Shown here: positions 1-4,612 of the stretch, one piece after another
How positions within the stretch are numbered: the first letter of the stretch is position 1
Layout of the letters: each line of letters opens with the position of its first letter
The notes under the pieces: generated by a model
Told to the model about the DNA's origin: nothing
The model's database searches: none
What the model saw: the letters and a program-made list of their open reading frames with translations, nothing else
Assembly (NCBI GenBank): GCA_001603335.1
Contig: LUYR01000037.1
Coordinates: forward strand, 1-6,537
Direction of reading: 5' to 3'
Source of the DNA: Rhodospirillales bacterium Alpha_05
GTDB lineage: Bacteria; Pseudomonadota; Alphaproteobacteria; Rhodospirillales; Rhodospirillaceae
DNA length: 6,537 nucleotides
Translations under genes and position numbers: made by a program

Positions 1-1405
1 CCTCACGATATTGCAAAAGGTGTTCCTGCTGCGCTCGTGCTCCGACGCGATGCTGGCCAGCCGCACCCGCCCCTGCCTGCTGCACCAGATCAAGCGCTGC
101 TCCGCGCCCTGCGTCGGCCGCATCGAGCACAACGTCTACGCCAAGCTCGTCGCCCAGGCGCGCGATTTCCTCAACGGCGACAGCCGCGACCTGCAAAAGG
201 AATTCGCCGCCGCGATGGCCGCCGCCGCCGAGCGCCAGAACTACGAGGAGGCCGCCGCCTACCGCGACCGCATCCGCGCGCTCAGCCAGATCCAGGCGCG
301 GCAAGACATCGACCTCGGCGAAGACCGCGACATCGACCTCGTGGCGCTGCACCGCGCGGGCGACCTCATCGCGATCCAGGTGGTGTTCTTCCGCAACGGC
401 CGCCACACCGGCAACCACGCCTTCTTCCCCGCGCAAACCGCCGACGCGAGCGACGCCGAAATCCTCGCCGCGTTCCTCGGCCAGTTCTACGCCAACCACC
501 TGCCCGCGCCGCTCCTCCTCACCAGCCACACCCCCGACGACGCCGACCTGGTGCAACAGGCCCTCTCGCTCCGCGCCGGACACAAGGTGACGGTCGCCCA
601 GCCGCAGCGCGGCCCGAAGAAGGCGCTGCTGCGCCAGGCCGAAACCAACGCCGCCGACGCCGCGCAGCGCAAGCTCGCCGAGAGCGCGACGCAGCGCCAG
701 CTCCTCGCCGACGTCGCCACCCTGTTCGACCTCCAGGGCCCGCCCGCGCGCATCGAAGTCTACGACAACTCCCACATCCAGGGCGCGCACGCGATCGGCG
801 CGATGATCGTCGCCGGACCCGACGGCTTCGACAAAACCGCCTACCGCACCTGGAACATCAAGGAAGCCGCCACCAACGACGACTTCGGCATGATGCGCGA
901 GGTCTTCCGCCGCCGCTTCGCCCGCGCCGTCGCCGAAGACCCGGACCGCACCCGCTGGCCCGACCTCGTCCTGATCGACGGCGGCAAGGGCCAGCTCTCC
1001 TCCGCCGAGGAAATCCTCAAAGACCTCGGCGTCGAAGGCGTGCCCCTGGTGGGCATCTCGAAAGGCCCGGACCGCAACGCCGGACGCGAGTTCTTCCACC
1101 GCACCGGCGCGGAGTCATTCCAACTGCCGCCCACCCACCCGGTGCTCTACTACCTCCAGCGCCTGCGCGACGAAGCCCACCGCTTCGCCATCGGCACCCA
1201 TCGCGCCAAGCGCGGCCGCGCCATCACCAAGTCGCCGCTCGACACCATCGCGGGCATCGGCGCGGCGCGGAAAAAGGCGCTGCTGCACCACTTCGGCTCG
1301 GCGCGCGGCGTCTCGGAAGCCGGGGTGGAAGACCTCGCAGGGGTCGACGGCATCTCCCGCGCCCTCGCCCAGCGCCTCTACGACCACTTCCACGGCAACG
1401 GCTGA
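1..1405 (+). CDS. uvrC: UvrABC excinuclease subunit C, 5'-truncated by window edge
   Basis: UvrC makes both the 3' and 5' incisions around bulky DNA lesions after UvrB loading. The frame is open from base 2, so this is the C-terminal part; the N-terminal GIY-YIG nuclease domain lies outside the window. Numbering residues from the TTG codon at 11 (internal, not a start): four cysteines at C10, C22, C30 and C34 have the 12/8/4 spacing of the cluster that ligates an iron-sulfur centre in E. coli UvrC. A UVR (UvrB-binding) motif lies around residues 61-95. The RNase H-like C-terminal nuclease domain follows, with VYDNSHIQG (D252), LIDGGKGQL (D323) and RDEAHRFAIGTHR (H390), matching the family Asp-Asp-His triad. 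Tandem helix-hairpin-helix repeats occupy about 405-460. All key residues are present and the end is intact (TGA 1403-1405). pgsA follows 125 bp later, a common neighbour of uvrC in Alphaproteobacteria. Confidence 0.97.
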   Translation, partial: LTILQKVFLLRSCSDAMLASRTRPCLLHQIKRCSAPCVGRIEHNVYAKLVAQARDFLNGDSRDLQKEFAAAMAAAAERQNYEEAAAYRDRIRALSQIQARQDIDLGEDRDIDLVALHRAGDLIAIQVVFFRNGRHTGNHAFFPAQTADASDAEILAAFLGQFYANHLPAPLLLTSHTPDDADLVQQALSLRAGHKVTVAQPQRGPKKALLRQAETNAADAAQRKLAESATQRQLLADVATLFDLQGPPARIEVYDNSHIQGAHAIGAMIVAGPDGFDKTAYRTWNIKEAATNDDFGMMREVFRRRFARAVAEDPDRTRWPDLVLIDGGKGQLSSAEEILKDLGVEGVPLVGISKGPDRNAGREFFHRTGAESFQLPPTHPVLYYLQRLRDEAHRFAIGTHRAKRGRAITKSPLDTIAGIGAARKKALLHHFGSARGVSEAGVEDLAGVDGISRALAQRLYDHFHGNG

Positions 1406-1530
1406 TCCGTCGCTTCCGCGGCTTTGTCATCAGATTGCCTGAATTTTTTTCTATCGCGCGCCCTTGGCATGGCGTTACACTCGCGCCCGAATTCAAGCCA
1501 ACGCGCCCACCCGGAGCCCGTGTCACACCC
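1406..1530 (+). other. uvrC-pgsA intergenic spacer with possible weak -10
   Basis: This 125-bp gap is less GC-rich than its flanks in the middle and contains a run of seven T at 1444-1450 after a 4-bp dyad (TCAG/CTGA, 1430-1442). That is too short a stem for a convincing terminator. A TACACT hexamer at 1476-1481 could be a -10 element for pgsA, but no acceptable -35 sits 16-18 bp upstream. Whether pgsA is transcribed with uvrC or from its own promoter cannot be decided here. No small ORF is supported. Confidence 0.3.
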
Positions 1531-2100
1531 ATGCTGACGCTGCCGAACCTGCTGACGTTGGGCCGTATCGCCGCCATTCCGGCGATGCTCGCAACCTTCT
1601 ATTGGGATAATCCCACGACGCGCTGGATCGCCTGCGTGGTGTTCGTCGCCGCCGCCGTCACCGACTTCTTTGACGGCTACCTCGCGCGCCGCTTCAACCA
1701 GGTCTCCGCCATCGGCCGCTTCCTCGACCCGATCGCCGACAAGCTCCTGGTCGCCGCCCTGCTGCTCTTCCTCGCCGCGTTCGAGCGCATTAGCCCCTTC
1801 AGCCTGATCCCCGCCGTGGTCATCCTCTGCCGCGAAATCCTCGTCTCCGGCCTGCGCGAATACCTCGCCGAAATCCGCATCGGCATGCCGGTCACGCCGC
1901 TCGCCAAGTGGAAAACCACCTTCCAGCTGATCGCGCTGCCCGTCCTCATCGTCGGCGACGGCGGCCTCCCCGGCCACGCCATCACCCTGATCGGCGAAAT
2001 CCTCCTCTGGATCGCCGGAGCCCTCACCCTGATCACCGGCTACGCCTACATGCGCGCCGGCGTCACGCACATGCGCGCGGCGGACGAGGGCCGGTTCTAG
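1531..2100 (+). CDS. pgsA: CDP-diacylglycerol--glycerol-3-phosphate 3-phosphatidyltransferase
   Basis: Integral inner-membrane enzyme that joins CDP-diacylglycerol and sn-glycerol-3-phosphate to give phosphatidylglycerophosphate and CMP, the committed step to phosphatidylglycerol and cardiolipin. The 189-residue product has the usual PgsA length. It opens with the characteristic LPNLLTLGRI stretch. The full CDP-alcohol phosphotransferase signature is visible: D45, D48-G49, A52-R53, G62, D66 and D70 with the correct D-G-x2-A-R-x8-G-x3-D-x3-D spacing. Hydrophobic stretches near 10-25, 32-44, 71-84, 89-105, 129-143 and 150-171 fit a six-helix membrane fold. ATG 1531 is the first ATG in frame after the uvrC stop and sits at the conserved N terminus. 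The GGAG at 1513-1516 is a distant and weak ribosome site. The frame is open far upstream through uvrC, but that extension is a high-GC shadow. The gene ends just before a palindromic repeat, with no gene behind it on the same strand. Confidence 0.95.
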   Translation: MLTLPNLLTLGRIAAIPAMLATFYWDNPTTRWIACVVFVAAAVTDFFDGYLARRFNQVSAIGRFLDPIADKLLVAALLLFLAAFERISPFSLIPAVVILCREILVSGLREYLAEIRIGMPVTPLAKWKTTFQLIALPVLIVGDGGLPGHAITLIGEILLWIAGALTLITGYAYMRAGVTHMRAADEGRF

Positions 2101-2110
2101 AACTCTCTTG

Positions 2111-2297
2111 AAGGTTCGCGGGCTCTGCCCGCACCCGCAAAGGGCCGGGGGCCCTTTGATCCCATAACTTCTTGTTTTTGCGCGTAGCGCGATAAAGCCA
2201 TCACGCCGTGTGACGGTTGATTGCGCTGACGCGCGAAAAACACGTTCCGGGGTCTGGGGCCCAAGGCCCCAGCGGGCCCGGGCGGAGCCCGGACCTT
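2111..2297. repeat. Long imperfect palindromic element with five hairpins
   Basis: The 187-bp interval reads as one large inverted repeat. The left end (AAGGTTCGCGGGCTCTGCCC) matches the reverse complement of the right end (AAGGTCCGGGCTCCGCCC), and similarity continues to the middle. Inside it are five stem-loops in mirror order: A 2118-2132 (6-bp perfect stem, loop TCT), B 2138-2158 (9-bp perfect stem, loop GGG), C 2173-2242 (long central hairpin: TGTTTTT/AAAAACA, GCGCG/CGCGC, AGCGC/GCGCT, tip TCAC/GTGA with small bulges), B' 2254-2272 (8-bp perfect stem, loop CAA) and A' 2278-2292 (6-bp perfect stem, loop GGA). It lies between the convergent genes pgsA and ilvE and encodes no plausible protein. 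It looks like a dispersed, non-coding, MITE-like or REP-like intergenic repeat and may also serve as a two-way transcription barrier. Copy number elsewhere and family identity cannot be judged from one window. Confidence 0.8.
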
Positions 2298-2317
2298 ATA
2301 TATTGCCTTCCCATGCA

Positions 2318-2349
2318 AAAAGGCGCGGCCCCGGAGGGTCGCGCCTTTT
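2318..2349. terminator. Bidirectional intrinsic terminator for ilvE (and pgsA)
   Basis: A near-perfect hairpin: AAAAGGCGCG (2318-2327) pairs with CGCGCCTTTT (2340-2349). The stem extends inward by GCC/GGT (one G-U) around the loop CCGGAG (2331-2336). On the - strand it begins about 22 bp after the ilvE stop and ends in a five-T run (complement of A 2317-2321), the classic layout. On the + strand the stem ends in four T, so it can also stop transcription arriving from pgsA. Confidence 0.88.
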
Positions 2350-2370
2350 GTCTGGTCGGGGGCCGGAGCC

Positions 2371-3267
2371 TTAGGCGGCGGCGTCGAGTTTGAGGCGGCC
2401 GTGGACGAGGTCGTCGTAGTCCTGCATCAAGACCTTGGTGACTTCGCGGCCGGGGAACTGGTGTTCGTCGATCGACTGGACCGGGGTGACTTCGGCGGCG
2501 GTGCCGGTGACGAAGGCTTCGTTGAACAGCGGCATTTCCTCGGGAAGGATGGCGCGCTCGATCACCTTGTAGCCGCGCCGGGTGGCGAGCTGCAGGACGG
2601 TCTGGCGGGTGATGCCGTTGAGGAAGGTTTCCGGGATCGGCGCGTGGATTTCGTTGCCACGGACGAACAGGAGGTTCGCGCCGGTGGTTTCGGCGATCCG
2701 GCCGCGGTGGTCGAGCATCAGGCTTTCATTGAAGCCCGCGGCTTCGGCGGCATGCTTGTTGAGCGTGCAGATCATGTAGACGCCCGCGCACTTGGCGTGG
2801 CAGGGAATCGAGTCCGGGGCCGGGCGGCGCCACTTGCCGGTCTGCACGGTGAGGCCGGCCATCCGCGCTTCCGGGGTGAAGTACGACGGCCATTCCCAGG
2901 TCGCGATCGCGACGTGGATTTTGTTGAGCTTGCCGGAGACGCCCATCTGCTCCGAGCCGCGCCAGGCGAACGGGCGGATGTAGCCGTTGGTGAGCTTGTT
3001 GGCCGCGATCGCCTCGGCTTTCGCCGCGTTGATTTCGTCCTGCGAATAGGGGATGGTGAAATCCATGGTTTCCGCGGACTTAAACAGGCGTTCGGTATGT
3101 TCCTTGCCCTTGAAGATCACGCCGTCGTAAAGGCGTTCGCCTTCGAACACCAGCGAGGCATAATGGAAGCCGTGGCCGAGGACGTGGATCTTGGCGTCGC
3201 GCCACGGAACGAGGCGGCCGTCAAACCAGATGAAGCCGTCGCGGTCGTCGAAGGGAATAAGTGACAT
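2371..3267 (-). CDS. ilvE: Branched-chain amino acid aminotransferase
   Basis: Cytosolic PLP enzyme of fold type IV that interconverts leucine, isoleucine and valine with their 2-oxo acids, using 2-oxoglutarate/glutamate. The 298-residue product has the usual bacterial IlvE length. Landmarks are GHGFHYASLVFEGERLY (29-47), R60 in the HTERL motif (PLP phosphate contact by analogy to E. coli R59), K159 in PCHAKCAGVY as the Schiff-base lysine, E193 in RIAETTGANLL, LNGITRQTV (216-224) and VTGTAAEVTPV (253-263). The residue after the lysine-glycine segment is V rather than the N of E. coli GGNY, and cysteines sit at 156 and 160 on both sides of K159. The start ATG (3265-3267) gives the standard N terminus; the ribosome site is weak. 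The gene is divergent from the marR operon and ends at a strong terminator. D-amino acid transaminase and aminodeoxychorismate lyase share the fold, but the FEGERLY and GTAAEVTPV regions favour IlvE. Confidence 0.93.
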   Translation of the reverse strand: MSLIPFDDRDGFIWFDGRLVPWRDAKIHVLGHGFHYASLVFEGERLYDGVIFKGKEHTERLFKSAETMDFTIPYSQDEINAAKAEAIAANKLTNGYIRPFAWRGSEQMGVSGKLNKIHVAIATWEWPSYFTPEARMAGLTVQTGKWRRPAPDSIPCHAKCAGVYMICTLNKHAAEAAGFNESLMLDHRGRIAETTGANLLFVRGNEIHAPIPETFLNGITRQTVLQLATRRGYKVIERAILPEEMPLFNEAFVTGTAAEVTPVQSIDEHQFPGREVTKVLMQDYDDLVHGRLKLDAAA

Positions 3268-3281
3268 GGCGAAGTCTCGTT

Positions 3282-3319
3282 ATGTTTGCGTTTGTTTCCG
3301 ACTTGGTGATGCTTTGCGT
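3282..3319 (+). repeat. Short direct repeats in the ilvE/marR divergent gap
   Basis: ATGTTTGCGT (3282-3291) and ATGCTTTGCGT (3309-3319) share TTTGCGT with starts 28 bp apart. They lie in the 77-bp gap between ilvE and the marR-type gene, inside and downstream of the predicted ilvE promoter. Their position makes them candidate regulator-binding sites, but the repeat is short and no binding consensus is known to me for this regulator. Confidence 0.3.
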
Positions 3320-3343
3320 AACATCCAACACGGAATATGTCAA
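3315..3343 (-). promoter_or_regulatory. Candidate ilvE promoter with consensus -35
   Basis: On the - strand, TTGACA (complement of 3338-3343) is a perfect sigma-70-type -35. A 17-bp spacer leads to TACGCA (complement of 3315-3320), a weak -10. Transcription would start near 3308, giving a leader of about 40 nt to the ilvE ATG. The -35 ends two bases before the marR start codon on the other strand, so polymerase binding here would overlap translation or transcription initiation of the regulator gene. The -35 is seen directly; promoter function is inferred. Confidence 0.45.
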
Positions 3344-3344
3344 C

Positions 3345-3866
3345 ATGGCTGACGTACCGGCGCGGATCAATCCGCTCTTCCTACGCGACGAGGAGCTGCG
3401 GCAGGGCATTGAACTGCTCTACTTCGCCTATCGCGAATTCACCAACGAAGCGGATGCGATCCTTGCGGATCAAGGGCTTGGCCGTGCGCACCACCGCGTG
3501 ATCTACTTCGTCGGGCGGCAGCCGGGGATCAGCGTCTCCGACCTGCTATCGACTTTGCGCATAACTAAACAGAGTTTATCGCGGGTCTTGAGCCAGCTGC
3601 TGAAGGACGATTTCATCCATCAGAAGCCGGGGCTGCGCGACCGCCGCCAGCGCCTGCTGACGCTTTCGCCCAAGGGAGTCGAGCTGGAGCGCCAACTAAC
3701 CGAGAACCAGCGCAAGCTGCTCGCGCGGGCGTATCGCGAGGCGGGTGCGGAGGCGGTGGAAGGCTTCCGCAAGGTGATGCTCAACATCATGAACGAGGAC
3801 GATCGGGGCCGCTTCCCGGTGCAGACCACTCCGCCGCTGCCGGGCTGGCGCGGCGGCCCGGCGTGA
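3345..3866 (+). CDS. MarR-family transcriptional regulator (PetP-like)
   Basis: A 173-residue dimeric winged-helix DNA-binding protein. The N-terminal helix (about 15-42, rich in hydrophobic residues) and C-terminal helices (112-150) would form the MarR dimer interface. The central domain holds ISVSDLLSTLRI (62-73), the recognition helix TKQSLSRVLSQLLKDD (74-89) and the wing, with the conserved D99-R100-R101-Q-R103 before LTLSPKG. ATG 3345 is chosen because the protein then begins MADVPARINP; the earlier in-frame ATG at 3261 would overlap ilvE and the shared promoter gap. A weak GGA (3332-3334) precedes the start. It is first in an operon with a response regulator 19 bp downstream. The MarR-plus-OmpR pair, next to ilvE, recalls petP-petR of Rhodobacter capsulatus, where PetR and PetP are linked to expression of the cytochrome bc1 genes. 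Ligand and targets cannot be read from the sequence; autoregulation through the upstream gap is plausible. The recognition-helix codons are unusually AT-rich. Confidence 0.88.
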   Translation: MADVPARINPLFLRDEELRQGIELLYFAYREFTNEADAILADQGLGRAHHRVIYFVGRQPGISVSDLLSTLRITKQSLSRVLSQLLKDDFIHQKPGLRDRRQRLLTLSPKGVELERQLTENQRKLLARAYREAGAEAVEGFRKVMLNIMNEDDRGRFPVQTTPPLPGWRGGPA

Positions 3867-3875
3867 CCCGAGACG

Positions 3876-3880
3876 AAGGA
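3876..3880 (+). promoter_or_regulatory. Shine-Dalgarno site fixing the response-regulator start
   Basis: AAGGA at 3876-3880 sits five bases before ATG 3886. A second in-frame ATG at 3880 overlaps the final A of this site and so would have no spacing. The downstream ATG is therefore the better start. Confidence 0.7.
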
Positions 3881-3885
3881 TGACC

Positions 3886-4590
3886 ATGGATTCCAATTCT
3901 CCCGCCCACATTCTCGTGGTCGACGACGACACCCGCCTGCGCGGTTTGTTGCAGCGCTTCCTCACCGACAACGGCTTCCTCGTCAGCCAGGCGGCGGATG
4001 CGGCCGAGGCGCGGCGCGCCCTCGAGTCCCTCGAGTTCGACCTGCTCATCGTCGACGTGATGATGCCGGGCGAGGACGGCATGAGCCTGACCCGCTCCCT
4101 GCGCGAGTCCAAGGACGTGCCGGTGCTGATGCTGACCGCGATGGCGGACGCCGAGGATCGCATCAACGGCCTCGAGACCGGCGCCGACGACTACTTGAGC
4201 AAGCCTTTCGACCCGCGCGAGCTGCTGCTCCGGATCAACGCGATCCTGCGCCGCGCGCGCCGTGCCGAGAGCGTGCAGCCCAACTTCGCCACCGTCGAGG
4301 TGCTCAACCTCGGCACCTGCACCTACGACATGCGCCGCGACGCCTTGCTGAAGGGCGAGGAGGCGGTGCGCCTCACCCCGGCGGAGGCGGCGCTGCTGAA
4401 GGAACTGGCGCGGCATCCGGGCGAGATCCTGTCGCGCGAGGAGCTGGCGGCGGCGACCGGGGTTTCGCGCAACCTCCGCACCGTCGACGTGCAGGTGACG
4501 CGTCTGCGCAAGAAGATCGAGTCCGACCTGCGCCTGCCCCGCTATTTGCAGACGGTGCGCGGCAAGGGCTATATGTTGATGCCCGAATAG
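3886..4590 (+). CDS. OmpR/PhoB-family response regulator (PetR-like)
   Basis: A 234-residue two-domain transcription factor. The receiver domain (about 8-122) has the acidic pocket D13-D14 in ILVVDDD, phospho-acceptor D57 in LIVDVMMPGEDG, T84 in LMLTA and K106 in DDYLSKPFDP, so all residues for phosphorylation-dependent switching are present. After a short linker comes an OmpR-type winged helix (about 135-232): LTPAEAALLKELARHPG, the recognition helix near RTVDVQVTRLRKKIE, and the terminal hairpin QTVRGKGYMLMP. The start is taken at 3886 because of the Shine-Dalgarno position; 3880 would add two residues. The gene lies 19 bp after the MarR-type gene and 22 bp before the kinase, its probable phosphodonor. 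It resembles PetR of Rhodobacter capsulatus as well as OmpR, and the sequence alone does not settle which regulon it controls. Confidence 0.93.
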   Translation: MDSNSPAHILVVDDDTRLRGLLQRFLTDNGFLVSQAADAAEARRALESLEFDLLIVDVMMPGEDGMSLTRSLRESKDVPVLMLTAMADAEDRINGLETGADDYLSKPFDPRELLLRINAILRRARRAESVQPNFATVEVLNLGTCTYDMRRDALLKGEEAVRLTPAEAALLKELARHPGEILSREELAAATGVSRNLRTVDVQVTRLRKKIESDLRLPRYLQTVRGKGYMLMPE

Positions 4591-4598
4591 CCGCACAC

Positions 4599-4603
4599 GA
4601 GGA
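4599..4603 (+). promoter_or_regulatory. Shine-Dalgarno site of the histidine kinase gene
   Basis: GAGGA at 4599-4603 precedes ATG 4613 by nine bases, inside the 22-bp gap after the response-regulator stop. It supports ATG 4613 as the start and independent ribosome entry within the operon. Confidence 0.65.
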
Positions 4604-4612
4604 CATCCCGCG

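Noticed and set aside
1430..1450. Possible intrinsic terminator after uvrC (TCAG/CTGA stem plus seven T)
   Set aside because: The stem is only 4 bp and mostly weak pairs, so it is not convincing as a terminator.
1464..1481. TTGGCA...TACACT and sigma-54-like reading upstream of pgsA
   Set aside because: The two hexamers are only 6 bp apart, and the GG-N10-GC sigma-54 core is not met (CA instead of GC).
37..1530. Long + strand frame upstream of and continuous with pgsA
   Set aside because: The stretch before 1531 is the out-of-frame shadow of uvrC (arginine/proline-rich); PgsA begins naturally at ATG 1531.
1378..2070. A 230-codon - strand frame opposite pgsA
   Set aside because: Its translation is D/E/G/A-rich low-complexity sequence, antisense to a gene with an intact CDP-alcohol phosphotransferase motif.
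2097..2318. A 73-codon - strand frame within the palindromic region
   Set aside because: It runs through all the hairpins, has no ribosome site or family resemblance, and its sequence is dictated by the inverted repeat.
2401..3264. An 287-codon + strand frame opposite ilvE
   Set aside because: The - strand product has all IlvE motifs; the + strand product is a repetitive D/G/V/F-rich shadow without a family match.
3261..3344. Upstream in-frame ATG 3261 as start of the MarR-type gene
   Set aside because: It would overlap the ilvE start and consume the whole divergent control region; the added residues lack MarR family resemblance.
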